Shown here in pieces: positions 36,350 to 45,453 of a stretch of 64,000 bases of DNA (positions are counted from its first letter, which is position 1; each line of letters opens with the position of its first letter). This stretch comes from Cyanobacteria bacterium FACHB-471. GTDB lineage: Bacteria > Cyanobacteriota > Cyanobacteriia > Elainellales > Elainellaceae. Where the stretch lies: contig JACJOC010000017.1 of assembly GCA_014695345.1 (NCBI GenBank), positions 234,283 to 298,282 on the forward strand, written 5' to 3'. The notes beneath the pieces were generated by a model. It was not told the DNA's origin. It saw only the letters and a list, made by a program, of their open reading frames with translations, and ran no database searches. The position numbers were made by a program, and so were the translations under genes.

Positions 36350-37237
36350 TCAAATTGAGAGATCAGCAGTCCGGGGGTAGCGCTCCATCAACTCCTGTAC
36401 CTGCTCAGCATGATAAGAACTGCGGGTCAGAGGCGAGGAAACAACCTGAAGGAAACCGATAGATTCACCAAATTGCTGCCACTCAGCAAACTGCTCAGGC
36501 GTAACAAACTGCTGTACAGCTAAATGCTTAGACGTGGGCTGAAGATACTGCCCAATCGTCAAAATGTCGCAGTCTACCGATCGCAGATCTTGCATTACCT
36601 GACGCACTTCTGCATCAGTCTCGCCCAGACCCACCATGATTCCCGATTTGGTGTAGAGCCAGGGAGCAATTTGGTGCGATCGCCTCAACAATTCTAGAGT
36701 TCGCTCATAGTCTCCCTGAGGACGAACCCGTCGATATAATCGTGGAATGGTCTCCATATTGTGGTTCAGCACATCCGGCCGTGCTTGCAGAATCACTTCC
36801 AGAGCTTCCCAGTTCCCACACAAATCTGGAATCAAAACCTCAATGGTAGTCTTAGCAGAAACGACCCGGATTGCTTCGATGCACTGAACGAATTGAGATG
36901 CACCGCCATCCGGTAGGTCATCGCGATTCACAGATGTAATCACGACATGGTTTAAATTCATCCGGCGAACCGCTTCTGCCAACCGAGATGGTTCAGTTGG
37001 GTCAAGTGCTTGAGGTTTCTTCTCAAAATCAATGTCGCAGTAGGGGCAGGCTCGCGTGCAGGCTGGACCCATGATCAAAAAAGTTGCGGTGCCGTGACTA
37101 AAGCATTCACCAATGTTGGGGCAGGAAGCCTCTTCACAAACTGTATTCAGCGACAGGTCACGCAAAATTTCCTTGACATTGCCGACCCGCTCCCATTGAG
37201 GCGCTTTAACCCTTAACCAATCTGGCTTAACAGTCAC
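36350..37237 (-). CDS. lipA: Lipoyl synthase
   Basis: This radical SAM enzyme inserts two sulfurs into protein-bound octanoyl chains to make lipoate for pyruvate dehydrogenase and glycine cleavage. The auxiliary cluster site [12 protein letters not shown] (about residues 34-45) and the radical SAM motif CTRACPYCD (about residues 60-68) are both complete. The C-terminal region ([20 protein letters not shown]) is typical. Length (295 aa) fits cyanobacterial LipA. The start is GTG 37237. It stands alone, with tRNA-Pro upstream on the other strand. Confidence 0.95.
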   Translation of the reverse strand: MTVKPDWLRVKAPQWERVGNVKEILRDLSLNTVCEEASCPNIGECFSHGTATFLIMGPACTRACPYCDIDFEKKPQALDPTEPSRLAEAVRRMNLNHVVITSVNRDDLPDGGASQFVQCIEAIRVVSAKTTIEVLIPDLCGNWEALEVILQARPDVLNHNMETIPRLYRRVRPQGDYERTLELLRRSHQIAPWLYTKSGIMVGLGETDAEVRQVMQDLRSVDCDILTIGQYLQPTSKHLAVQQFVTPEQFAEWQQFGESIGFLQVVSSPLTRSSYHAEQVQELMERYPRTADLSI

Positions 37238-37362
37238 GCTTAACCTTACCCAAACGTTAACAAATCTAATCTTAGCAAGAGTCAGGACTTGAAATCAGAG
37301 CCACAACTGAATGACTTGGATACCCGTTTGCTGTGATAGGCTAGTGTAAAGTTGAAAAACTA

Positions 37363-37436
37363 CGGGATGTAGCGCAGCTTGGTAGCGCACCTCGTTCGGG
37401 ACGAGGGGGTCGAAGGTTCAAATCCTTTCATCCCGA
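37363..37436 (+). tRNA. tRNA-Pro (anticodon CGG)
   Basis: The acceptor stem pairs CGGGATG (37363-37369) with CATCCCG (37429-37435), with discriminator A at 37436. The D arm contains AGCGCAGCTTGGTAGCGC, the anticodon stem is CCTCG/CGAGG around the loop TTCGGGA (anticodon CGG), and the T loop contains GGTTCAAATCC. No CCA is encoded. Confidence 0.95.
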
Positions 37437-37511
37437 TTTATCCATTAAAGAATTAATGGGCAGTTTTAAAGAACTAATTTCACAGTTTGCATTCGATGAC
37501 CTATTTGCGGT

Positions 37512-38029
37512 GGTTGTGTCGCAAAAACGGGCTAATGGTAGGGTAGACAAGCCCAACTCTACCAGCTCGCTCTCCAATGTCTCCTCCTAGTCTGTTCAAG
37601 TGGCGGCATTTCTTGCCCCAAATCATCTTGCTGAACGTGCGGTGGTACTGCCGCTATTCACTCAGCTAGCGGAACCTAGAGGAGATGATGCAGGAGCGCG
37701 GCATGGGAGTGGATCACTCAACCATCAACCGCTGGGTTTTACGGTACGGACCAGAACTGGACAAACGCATTCGACCGTACCTCAAACCCACGAATGATTC
37801 CTGGCGGGTGGACGAAACTTACATCAAAGTCAAGGACGTGTGGAAGTATCTGTATCGTGCGGTCGCTTCGGAGGGTGATACCCTCGACTTTATGCTGAGC
37901 GCCAAGCGAGATGGCAAGGCAGCAGCATGATTCTTTCGCAAAGTGCTCAAAGGTCTCTTTGGAATTGCTGCTTAAGAGAATGTAAACCTTACCGATCGTT
38001 TGCCCTTAACAAGTTTTTGCGACACAACC
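37512..38029 (+). mobile_element. Internally deleted IS6-family insertion sequence
   Basis: The left end GGTTGTGTCGCAAAAAC (37512-37528) is an exact inverted copy of the right end GTTTTTGCGACACAACC (38013-38029). The element is 518 bp, while intact IS6 relatives are about 0.8 kb. The interior keeps the transposase start, with stops and a large deletion. I see no 8-bp target duplication at the borders. The right border abuts the GST stop codon. Confidence 0.85.
37577..37975 (+). pseudogene. IS6-family transposase remnant
   Basis: From ATG 37577 the frame reads a typical IS6 transposase N-terminus, but TAG at 37667-37669 interrupts it (SLS stop RNLEEMM, where a Tyr is expected). A second stop, TGA 37928-37930, occurs after KAAA, where an Arg is expected. 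After RKVLK the sequence jumps to GLFGIAA and the final TAA 37973-37975, so most of the catalytic DDE half is deleted. The DNA-binding part with NRWVLRYGPELDKRIRPYL survives. It cannot make an active enzyme. Confidence 0.85.
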
Positions 38030-38728
38030 CTAATTTGCACCGACTGGAAAGTAACCAGTTTTGGAGTGCACCAGATTAGACAAATAGGAATGCCGTTGTA
38101 TAAGAAACATAAGCAATTGTTCAGGATAATCCTCAGTGACAGCCTGCTGAATTGAAAGACGATTGCGCAGTGCTTGTCGCCAACCTTGAACGTTGGGTGT
38201 GTTTACAAAAATCTTGAAATCAGTGATTGAGTCAAACACGTTAAAGTAGCGGAAGATAGGACCATATACTGCATCAACAAGTAAAAATTGATCACCTGCA
38301 AAGTAACTATTGCCTTGCCAATGACGCTCGATCCAAGCAAATTTATCTACGAGCTCTTGGCGCTTCTGCTCAAATGCTTCTTCGGTAGCAGCATTGTAAA
38401 ATCCGGCGATCGCATTCAGAATGCTGGAGCCAAATTCAATCCAAGCGCGATGCTTCGCTTTGGTCAGTGGGTTTGTCGGATGAAGTGAACCTGATGTAAT
38501 TTCATTCAAGTACTCACAAATAACCGCTGATTCAAACAAAACTTCATCGCCTACTTTTAGCAGAGGAACTTTACCTAGTGGCGATATGTGACGAAACCAG
38601 CCAGGTTTATTCGATAAATCAATATAAGTGCGCTGGTGAGGGATCTCTTTTTCTAACAGTGTGATAACTGCCCGTTGAACATAAGGACACAGATGATGAC
38701 TGATAAGTTCAAATTCCGGAATAGACAT
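38030..38728 (-). CDS. Glutathione S-transferase family protein (232 aa)
   Basis: The thioredoxin-like N-terminal domain has SHHLCPYVQRAVITLLEKE near residues 8-26, with the Cys-Pro of omega/beta-type GSTs, and the glutathione-binding ESAVICEYLNE near residue 64. The all-helical C-terminal domain follows. The start is ATG 38728, since the longer frame from GTG 38758 lacks a ribosome site. The stop codon touches the end of the IS6 copy at 38029-38030, so the last residues may derive from the insertion. Confidence 0.85.
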   Translation of the reverse strand: MSIPEFELISHHLCPYVQRAVITLLEKEIPHQRTYIDLSNKPGWFRHISPLGKVPLLKVGDEVLFESAVICEYLNEITSGSLHPTNPLTKAKHRAWIEFGSSILNAIAGFYNAATEEAFEQKRQELVDKFAWIERHWQGNSYFAGDQFLLVDAVYGPIFRYFNVFDSITDFKIFVNTPNVQGWRQALRNRLSIQQAVTEDYPEQLLMFLIQRHSYLSNLVHSKTGYFPVGAN

Positions 38729-38803
38729 GGAAGACCTTTGAATGAGTTGCTGAAGCACTTTAAGTCACAATTATTGATGTGAAAATTCAGTGTTGTTCAC
38801 CTG

Positions 38804-39718
38804 CTAGTGCAGAGAGGGTTGAGGTATTTTCAGTTGCATGGCAGTAACTGCGACAATGATGAGAACACCACCCAGAATCTGCAGCAGCGACAGGGTTTGA
38901 CCAAACCACAGCCAAGCTAGAATTGCAGCCACAAAGGGTTCCAACGTAGCCACGATCGCAGCTCGTTCGGCATGAACTCGCTGAATGCTCCATAGAAACA
39001 GCAGATAGGGCATCAGATTTCCGACAATGCTAACTACTAGCAGTTTGGAGAAGTGTTCAGGTGTTAGCAGGGCGATAGGTAGTCCTTGCGTGAACTGATA
39101 CGCTAACCAGAACAGGCTGGCAACCGCATAGGTTTTTAGCAGGATACCGACAGATTCACCTGTACCAGTCATTTGCTCACTCAAAATAATGTAGGCAGAA
39201 AAGAAGACGGCAGTAGTGAGACCAATCCCAATCCCAAACCAGTTGACCTGCGCTAAATTACTTTCCAGGAGGCGCGACACCAGGACAACACCGAGAATTG
39301 AGAGCATCAGCGCAATTAAAACAGACCGAGATGGGAGACGACGAGCCGCAAACGCTGACCATAGCACGACTAAAATCGGCGCGGTGAACAATAGAACGAT
39401 CGCAATGGCAATGGGCAATTGTTGAATGGCAATGTAATCTGCACCAATCAAACAGACCAGCACCAGCCCTAATGCAAACTGCTTTAAACCCATGGGTCTG
39501 GTTTGTCCACCTCCCCAGAAGCTATTGAGAATTGCGAAACCAAGGGTTGCGATCATGGCACTGGTTCCAGCCAATTCCAGAGGGTTAATGCCCGCTGTAA
39601 ACAAATCGTGGGCAACATTAGCAGCAACTGCCCAACACAAAACCGTGATGAGGATCGCAATCAGTCCCAGCGATCGCTCAGAAAAGCGTGTGGATTTAGC
39701 AGTAGGAATGTCCAACAT
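38804..39718 (-). CDS. EamA/DMT-family transporter (304 aa)
   Basis: This is a ten-helix drug/metabolite transporter, with two EamA repeats: an N-terminal one (IAILITVLCWAVAANVAHDL) and a C-terminal one (SEQMTGTGESVGILLKTYAV and later ERAAIVATLEPFVAAILAWL). The substrate is unknown; relatives export amino acids or metabolites. ATG 39718. It is divergent from a MarR regulator gene with 140 bp between starts, the usual arrangement of an efflux gene and its repressor. Confidence 0.85.
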   Translation of the reverse strand: MLDIPTAKSTRFSERSLGLIAILITVLCWAVAANVAHDLFTAGINPLELAGTSAMIATLGFAILNSFWGGGQTRPMGLKQFALGLVLVCLIGADYIAIQQLPIAIAIVLLFTAPILVVLWSAFAARRLPSRSVLIALMLSILGVVLVSRLLESNLAQVNWFGIGIGLTTAVFFSAYIILSEQMTGTGESVGILLKTYAVASLFWLAYQFTQGLPIALLTPEHFSKLLVVSIVGNLMPYLLFLWSIQRVHAERAAIVATLEPFVAAILAWLWFGQTLSLLQILGGVLIIVAVTAMQLKIPQPSLH

Positions 39719-39774
39719 CGTAATACTCCTGAAGAGGTGGCGGAGTTTGCTCTTGGTTTGATTACTTCTGATAT

Positions 39775-39827
39775 AATTACATTTGCAACTACTAGAGGTA
39801 TAGCATTATTTTAATTACAAATGCAAC
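39775..39827. promoter_or_regulatory. Pair of 15-bp direct repeats between EamA and MarR genes
   Basis: AATTACATTTGCAAC (39775-39789) and AATTACAAATGCAAC (39813-39827) differ at two positions and start 38 bp apart. They lie in the divergent intergenic region and are good candidates for MarR binding sites controlling both genes. No database match was possible. Confidence 0.5.
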
Positions 39828-39858
39828 AATTACAGTAGAAATTATCTAAGTAGGTGAG

Positions 39859-40326
39859 ATGACTCAACTTGATGAAGCTCGAAACTCTTTATGGAGGCTG
39901 TTTCTAACGGTTCATACTCGCCTGGTGGAGCAAGTAGAGCAGGACTTGAAACAAGCTGGACTGCCCCCCTTTGAATGGTATGACGTGCTCGTGGCACTCA
40001 AGCAGGCTCCGGGTCGGCGTTTGCGGTTGAGTGAATTAGCAGAGGTTTTACTGGTTAACCGCACAAACATCACTCGCCTCGCCGATCGTTTGGAAAAAGC
40101 AGGTCTGATCCGGCGTGAAGCATGCGTGGACGATCGACGGGGTGCATTTGCCGTATTGACCAAAGCAGGGTCCGCAATGCAGCAAAAGATGTGGAAGGTC
40201 TACAGTCAAAGCATTGCTCAATACTTTGGACGTTATTTAACAGAAGCAGATGTGGCAGTCTTTACACGAGCGTTGTCTGCGATGCTAGCAGCAGTTGATA
40301 ACCTTGAGAGTGCCAATGACGAATAA
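39859..40326 (+). CDS. MarR family transcriptional regulator (155 aa)
   Basis: This is a winged-helix repressor/activator. The DNA-binding region carries LSELAEVLLVNRTNITRLADRLE near residue 57-79, followed by the wing (VDDRRGAFAVLT) and dimerisation helices. AGGTGAG precedes ATG 39859. It is divergent from the EamA transporter, which it probably controls through the direct repeats at 39775-39827. No cysteine cluster is present, unlike the second MarR protein at 47918. Confidence 0.9.
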   Translation: MTQLDEARNSLWRLFLTVHTRLVEQVEQDLKQAGLPPFEWYDVLVALKQAPGRRLRLSELAEVLLVNRTNITRLADRLEKAGLIRREACVDDRRGAFAVLTKAGSAMQQKMWKVYSQSIAQYFGRYLTEADVAVFTRALSAMLAAVDNLESANDE

Positions 40327-40370
40327 CGCCTCAGGAATTAAGCTTGTCGGGTGTCAGCAACAGGAGTTCC

Positions 40371-40616
40371 CAGTTGTAGGGTGAAGAAATAAGTGTCCTT
40401 GACGAAGAATTAAACGTCAAAGCCTCTCGCTTTGACTCTTCCAGCTTCCAATAAAAAGGATGCGTTGATACATCTAAAGATTTGCTCCTGCTGCTCGTCT
40501 CAGCTACAGAGCTTTTAGGAGAAGTTTCAAACCCTTACAAAGGATGATTTAAGGTATCAGATGAGCTTGACAAATAATTCTTCGTTCTTGTCACTTATTT
40601 CTTCGCTCTACAACTG
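40371..40616. mobile_element. 246-bp miniature element with 49-bp inverted repeats
   Basis: The left arm (40371-40419) and right arm (40568-40616, reverse complement) match at 39 of 49 positions by hand count. Each arm has two blocks: GAAGAAATAAGTG and ACGAAGAATTA. The interior of about 148 bp has no ORF. The layout with subrepeated ends resembles non-autonomous transposons of the Tn7/Mu-like type, but I found no transposase. No clear target-site duplication is present. Confidence 0.75.
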
Positions 40617-40697
40617 TGTTGACTGGACACGCTTGATTCGGCAGCAGATTGTGCAACGCCGTTTTATCAGACATAGACAGTATGGTTTAAACAATTA

Positions 40698-42959
40698 CTA
40701 CTCATTTTGTCCCTGTACTGGCGTAGCACCATAACAGCGTAGTCGCAGAATTAAGGCGTTACGACTAACAGGATCTTGCAAGGCTTGAGCGACTTGCAGA
40801 GATTGCTGTTCCTGACCAATCTGAGCATATTTCAGCGCGATCGCCTCCAAAAAGCTGCCCCGATCCTGTTCGTCTTCGACCAATAGCGGATCTTCACCAC
40901 CTCGAAGGTCAACGGTCTGTGATTCCTCACCAGGAATGGTTTGCGCTATCTGGAAGGCTTGAGCCAAGGAACTTGCCGCTTGCGATCGCTGACCAAGCTG
41001 GGTGTAGCGATCGGCAATTTTAAGCAGTAAGGTTGTTTTTGTGGTTAGGTTATCCAAACGGCTTAGCGCCGCGAGTGCAATTGATAGGTTCCCGCCCTCG
41101 ATTGCTTCGGCGATCGCATCGGCGATTGCGGCAGAGCGACGCACGGGTGCGTCAAGGATAGCGTCTGTCACCCGAATTGCAGCCTGATATTGATTTGCAG
41201 CGGAAAATTGTGCAGAAATTGACTGTAGTGCAGAAAGACGACTTTCCTCATCTTCGATCGTTTTCACTAATTCAACCGCTTGATTCAACAGTTGCGTCGC
41301 TGCTTCGGGCTGATTGGCTCTAAACTGTTCAGTTGCGATCGCCCTGAGTACATCGGCTTTTACAGCGACAGAATCAATTGTGTTAGCCAGTTGAACGGAT
41401 CGATTAAACAGTTCGGTTGCCGGATCAACTTGCTCAACAAGCTGAATTTGGGCAGCAACAATCGCAAAAACTTGAGCCTGAAAGCCAGGATCAACATTTT
41501 GCTGGGCAATGTCTTGAGCGCGATCAAAGTCTCCAGCCTCTGCAAAACCGCGAGCAATTTGCAGAAACAGGCGATCGCGCCACTCAATATAGTTCGGTGG
41601 AATTGCCTGCGTAATTTGTAGGGCATCACTATAGCGGTTAGCGGCGATCGCTTGATTGGCAAGCTGGGTTAGATCCTGGGCGCGACTGTACAATATGGAT
41701 GTTTCTTCTGTTTCTTGTGCAAGATCGACCGTCTGCACCACCTGCAAAGCCAGATCGTAACGTCCGCTCTGCACCGCTTGATCAATCAACTGCCTTCTAA
41801 CAAGGTTGCGGCTATTGGGGTCTGCGATCGCGGCAACGTTTTGAAATGCCTGGGTTAAGGTAGCTTGAGCACGATCGGTTTGTCCGGCTTCGGCATAAAG
41901 CGAGGCGATCGCGCCGTACCCTGTTGCTTTCGCCATTGGGTCGTCAAAATCTCCAAGGACACGCAGGGTAGTGTCAAGTTGTCCTGCGGCGGCGTATTGC
42001 ACAATGATCGGAACGGCCGCCTGCTGTCGTTCAGGAAGTGTGGCGCGAGCACGAGCGCTAGTTTCTAGGGCTTGACCAAAAAATTCGGCGGCACGATCGG
42101 ATTGTCCGGCTCTAGCATAGCCAGCGGCGATCGCACCGAGAATGGTGGCTCTCTGGTCATCGACAGGTACATCTGAGGCGATCGAAACAGCGCGATCGAG
42201 TTCGCCAATCTGAGCGTAGAGTTGAGCAATTGGCTCTAACGCCCATGCCTTGCGGTAGGCATTGGGATAGGTAGCAGTTTGGGCAAACTGGAGCGACTGC
42301 GCCAGGATAGGAGCAACGGCTTGCGGTTGACGAATCGCCACATAAACTTGGGCGATGTTGGTCAGCGCTTTGGTTTGAAATTCTGCGCCGCGAATCGATT
42401 GACTTGCTTGCAATGCCTCAGCTAAAACAGTTTGAGTTTGCTGCGGCTGCTCTAAAATACTGTAGTAGCGGGCGATCGAGGTGAGAGTTTGAGTTTTTGC
42501 GACACTGTAGCCACTGCTTAAGCTCTGCGTGACCTGTACCGCTTGGGGTAAAACGGCTGCAATCTGCTGCCGCTGCTGCGGATTAGCCTGATTTACCAGT
42601 TGCTCTAACAGGCTAGGCTCGGAGCTGCCTGCATAACTGTTGATAATCTGATCAAGCAACGTAACTTTGGCCGGAATATCTTCCACCTGCCCGATCGCTT
42701 CAAACGCTTGGATTAGGGCGATCGTTGCTACCTCGGTCTGCCCATCGTTGACATGCTGCCGCGCCTGCTCAACCAGTCCATTTAAGGCAAACTGCTCCAA
42801 CTGAGCTTGCTCCATTGCACAATCAATCACACTGCTCCCGGTCGGAATTACTGCTGGGGCAGTAGCTTGACTAATTTGAACAGCCAAAGCAGCCGGACAA
42901 AGCACCATTAAACAGACGACTGCGCTCAGCGTTTTCAACCCTTGAGAAAACAGAAACAT
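40698..42959 (-). CDS. Exported TPR-repeat protein (753 aa)
   Basis: The N-terminus has a signal peptide (LKTLSAVVCLMVLCPAALA, cleavage after ALA). The rest is a helical solenoid of TPR-like repeats built on the pattern YAxAGQxDRAxxxxxxAL (for example IAAGYARAGQSDRAAEFFGQ), with about 14 copies. The start at ATG 42959 is used in place of a longer frame with an unlikely leader. The protein probably stays in the periplasm or outer membrane and binds another protein, but no partner is visible. It shows no C-terminal enzymatic domain. Confidence 0.75.
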   Translation of the reverse strand: MFLFSQGLKTLSAVVCLMVLCPAALAVQISQATAPAVIPTGSSVIDCAMEQAQLEQFALNGLVEQARQHVNDGQTEVATIALIQAFEAIGQVEDIPAKVTLLDQIINSYAGSSEPSLLEQLVNQANPQQRQQIAAVLPQAVQVTQSLSSGYSVAKTQTLTSIARYYSILEQPQQTQTVLAEALQASQSIRGAEFQTKALTNIAQVYVAIRQPQAVAPILAQSLQFAQTATYPNAYRKAWALEPIAQLYAQIGELDRAVSIASDVPVDDQRATILGAIAAGYARAGQSDRAAEFFGQALETSARARATLPERQQAAVPIIVQYAAAGQLDTTLRVLGDFDDPMAKATGYGAIASLYAEAGQTDRAQATLTQAFQNVAAIADPNSRNLVRRQLIDQAVQSGRYDLALQVVQTVDLAQETEETSILYSRAQDLTQLANQAIAANRYSDALQITQAIPPNYIEWRDRLFLQIARGFAEAGDFDRAQDIAQQNVDPGFQAQVFAIVAAQIQLVEQVDPATELFNRSVQLANTIDSVAVKADVLRAIATEQFRANQPEAATQLLNQAVELVKTIEDEESRLSALQSISAQFSAANQYQAAIRVTDAILDAPVRRSAAIADAIAEAIEGGNLSIALAALSRLDNLTTKTTLLLKIADRYTQLGQRSQAASSLAQAFQIAQTIPGEESQTVDLRGGEDPLLVEDEQDRGSFLEAIALKYAQIGQEQQSLQVAQALQDPVSRNALILRLRCYGATPVQGQNE

Positions 42960-43222
42960 TACAAAAACCTGCAATCTGATATATAAGGCGAATCTCGAAA
43001 AATTCAAAACCTGTTGAGAACAAGCACGAGGAATCAAAGGTTTCGGATTACGTAGTTTGCCATAAGACCAATGAATCGAGGTGCTCTAAGTATAGTTGAC
43101 GTATTTTCGAGCGCACCGGTGTCTGCGTTTGTGCCAGTTGTTTGGTTGGAACGATAGATTTAGTAGCCCAATCCGCTCTATTTGCTTTTCCCCCAGAGCA
43201 TAGGTTCAAAGTCCAGTGTTTT

Positions 43223-43739
43223 TTACTCTTGAGGAACTTGAGAAGCATTCGGACAATTGAAGTCTAGTGCCTGGGACAGTCGAGTTGCGGTTAGCGATCG
43301 CACCAATCTAAGCGGCAAAGGCGGTTGGCTAATAGACTTTGTGTAAGCAGCACTCAAATAATTCTGCATCGGATTGCTGAACTGCTTCTGTGTTTTGATC
43401 GGAAACCATCCGATTTCTTTATACTGTCCTGCATACACTTTTGAACCCAGAGCATCCGCAATCAGTTGCGCTCCCAGACAAATGCCAAGCACTATCTTGT
43501 CTTCCTCGATTGCCTGTTTAATTAATTGTTTCTTTGCGATTAGCCAGGGGTACTGCTCCTCTTCATTAGATATTCATTGATCCGCCCAAGACGATCAGCC
43601 AATCAAAATCATTCACCGTTGGTAGCGAATCGTTGGCGTAGAGTTTGGTGGATGATAACGAATGGTTTTGTTTGTCCATCCAGGTTGAAATACTGCCCAG
43701 TCCTTCGAAGGGAACATGCTGCAAATAGTGAACTCTCAT
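43223..43739 (-). pseudogene. Class I glutamine amidotransferase, frameshifted and decayed
   Basis: From ATG 43739 the frame reads a normal amidotransferase start (MRVHYLQHVPFEGLGSI, then DWLIVLGGSMNI) and stops at a TAA at 43566-43568. One extra base shifts the frame: with a single A removed, reading continues EEEQYPWLIAKKQL and reaches LGICLGAQLIADAL, with the catalytic Cys. The expected HWH segment and C-terminal catalytic His/Glu are not found after about codon 40 of the second part. This is a GMP-synthase-like GATase that is no longer functional. Confidence 0.85.
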
Positions 43740-44045
43740 TTTTTCACCCTCGCGATGGTTTAACTTTAATTAGACAATGTGAGCTTCAGGTAGCACCATC
43801 AGTTTAGGGATTCAGACATGGGGAGGCTGCTCTAAGATAAAGCGCACGTAGTGAGTAACATCTTGTGGCTGAAGGGATTTGGAAACAATGTTTCCAAATC
43901 TCACTATCTTGCTCCTTTGCTGCTGAGTAGTGGTTCAGCTTGTTTGAGATGAGAATAAAGCGGATAAGCTGCACATAGCTCTGAAACTTGCTTCTGATTC
44001 ATTCTCTAGATTGAACAAGCGATCGACAACCTGTGTTCATTAACA
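43740..44045. other. Gene-free stretch of 306 bp
   Basis: I see no ORF, RNA or repeat. The stretch is AT-rich in its right half, with a GGAAACAATGTTTCC palindrome near 43878-43892. It separates the decayed amidotransferase from the XRE regulator. Confidence 0.5.
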
Positions 44046-44696
44046 TTATTTTTCAGAGAGGTAACTTTTCAATAAAGAGCGTGTGGGCGTACAGGCAACG
44101 AGAAGAATCTCAGCATCTTGGTCTCCGATCGCAGAGAGATTGTGGGGGAGAAACGCATCAAAATGTGCCGCGTCACCAGGATTGAGCAAAAACTGCTCGT
44201 CTACTAGAGTCAGAATGAGTTGCCCGGAGAGAACATAGAGCCACTCTTCACCACTATGCTGATAATGCTGTTCTCCTTGTCGATTCACAGGCACGATTAC
44301 TCGGAGTGGATGCAAATCAGCTAGATGATTCCCGCCAGCTAGAGAGGTGTAGAATAGCCCATTGCCCTCTTGAAGACGACGATCGCCTGCACGAATCACG
44401 ACCTCAGCAAAAGCTTTCCGCTTTGGAGCCGCTAGCTTTGGGTTCTCCGAAGTCGAGCCAAATAGGTCGGGTAGCGATACCCCATACACCCGTGCCAAGT
44501 TAAACAAAACTGCCAGTGAGGGCTGTCGTTCGCCACCTTCTAGGCGAGACAAGTAAGCCTCAGACACATCTGCCTGCTCGCTCAGTTGGCTTAACGTCCA
44601 ACCCTGTTCCGTTCTTAAAGCCCGTAATCGTTGCCCGAGTTTGGCTAATTCGGGCTTGAGTAGAGCCTCGATCGGACTTTCCATAAATTCGCCCAT
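44046..44696 (-). CDS. XRE family regulator with C-terminal cupin (216 aa)
   Basis: A helix-turn-helix domain lies near residues 16-70 (LGQRLRALRTEQGWTLSQLS, then VSEAYLSRLEGGERQPSLAV), followed by a cupin sensor (QHYQHSGEEWLYVLSGQLIL; FLLNPGDAAHFDAFLPHN). Such PuuR/SutR-like regulators sense small ligands through the cupin. I chose ATG 44696. A TTG at 44730 would lie inside the palindrome at 44718-44732 that looks like its own operator. It is divergent from the globin operon, which it probably regulates. Confidence 0.85.
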   Translation of the reverse strand: MGEFMESPIEALLKPELAKLGQRLRALRTEQGWTLSQLSEQADVSEAYLSRLEGGERQPSLAVLFNLARVYGVSLPDLFGSTSENPKLAAPKRKAFAEVVIRAGDRRLQEGNGLFYTSLAGGNHLADLHPLRVIVPVNRQGEQHYQHSGEEWLYVLSGQLILTLVDEQFLLNPGDAAHFDAFLPHNLSAIGDQDAEILLVACTPTRSLLKSYLSEK

Positions 44697-44717
44697 CAAG
44701 CAAGTTTCTTTATTGTA

Positions 44718-44732
44718 TTGCCTGGCAGGCAA
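44718..44732. promoter_or_regulatory. 15-bp palindrome, putative XRE autoregulatory operator
   Basis: TTGCCTGGCAGGCAA is a perfect palindrome around one central base (arms TTGCCTG and CAGGCAA). It lies 22 bp upstream of the XRE start codon. A related sequence (12 of 15 identical) overlaps the -35 box of the divergent operon at 44879-44893. Confidence 0.6.
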
Positions 44733-44878
44733 GTTCGCTAAATTCTTTGCAATTGATCTGGTAATGGATGACTACTGTGAAAGTGGTGACTACTGCCTAA
44801 GATGACAGATTTCCTCCAAGCCAAAAGCTTTCCTTAATTAAATCTCAAAGCTGAAAACTAGCTCTGATGGAAAATAGA

Positions 44879-44908
44879 TTGACAGCCAGGCAAGTGGCGT
44901 TTTATTAT
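44879..44908 (+). promoter_or_regulatory. Sigma-70-like promoter of the globin operon with overlapping operator
   Basis: -35 TTGACA (44879-44884), 18-bp spacer, -10 TATTAT (44903-44908), about 90 bp before the globin ATG. TTGACAGCCAGGCAA (44879-44893) resembles the palindrome upstream of the XRE gene at 12 of 15 positions, so the XRE protein could block the promoter. Prediction is by eye. Confidence 0.55.
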
Positions 44909-45000
44909 TTAGGAGTCCTAAGCAATTTAGATATTAGCACAGGTATTGCCGCCAAGCGTGTCAATCCTGGCAACTCATAGGAAGGAGTGAACTCACAACA

Positions 45001-45435
45001 ATGGCACTGAATATTGAACTATTGGAACAAAGCTTTGAGCAAGTGAAGGTGCGTGAATCTGACTTCACCGCTTTGTTCTATTCCTATCTGTTTGCAGACT
45101 ATCCAGAGACAAAACCACTGTTCGTTCACGCCTCAATGGAGGAGCAGGGTAAGAAGCTATTTGCTTCGCTGGTACTAGTGATTAATAGCCTTCGCCAACC
45201 TGACGCTTTAAACAGCGCTCTCACAGGCTTAGGTACACGCCATGTTCAATATGGCGTTTTGCCGGAACATTATCCCATGGTTGGCAACACCTTGTTGAAA
45301 ACGTTGGCATCTTTTTTAGGAACTGCCTGGACACCCCAAACGAAACAAGCCTGGGCAGATGCTTACGATGCGATCGCCCAAATCATGCTGGAAGGTGCTG
45401 ACTATACCCCCGCAGCACTCAAACTACAGTCTTAG
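45001..45435 (+). CDS. Single-domain globin (144 aa)
   Basis: This is a flavohemoglobin-type globin domain that would bind heme and react with O2 or NO. The F8 proximal histidine is in GTRHVQYGVLPEHYPMVG near residue 79-97, and the B10 region is FTALFYSYLFADYP near residue 22. There is no reductase domain, so electrons must come from another protein. A strong GGAAGGAG lies ahead of ATG 45001. It is the first gene of the seven-gene stress run and is transcribed from the promoter at 44879. Confidence 0.9.
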   Translation: MALNIELLEQSFEQVKVRESDFTALFYSYLFADYPETKPLFVHASMEEQGKKLFASLVLVINSLRQPDALNSALTGLGTRHVQYGVLPEHYPMVGNTLLKTLASFLGTAWTPQTKQAWADAYDAIAQIMLEGADYTPAALKLQS

Positions 45436-45453
45436 TTCTCTAGGAGCAACTGC

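Noticed and set aside
37363..37528. tRNA-Pro as an integration site for a genomic island
   Set aside because: No integrase and no repeat of the tRNA 3' end were found downstream; the nearby IS6 copy is unrelated to tRNA-targeted integration.
40371..40616. The miniature element as one end of a CRISPR-associated transposon
   Set aside because: The block structure is similar in style, but there are no tns or cas genes and no tRNA attachment site nearby, so only a generic miniature element is claimed.
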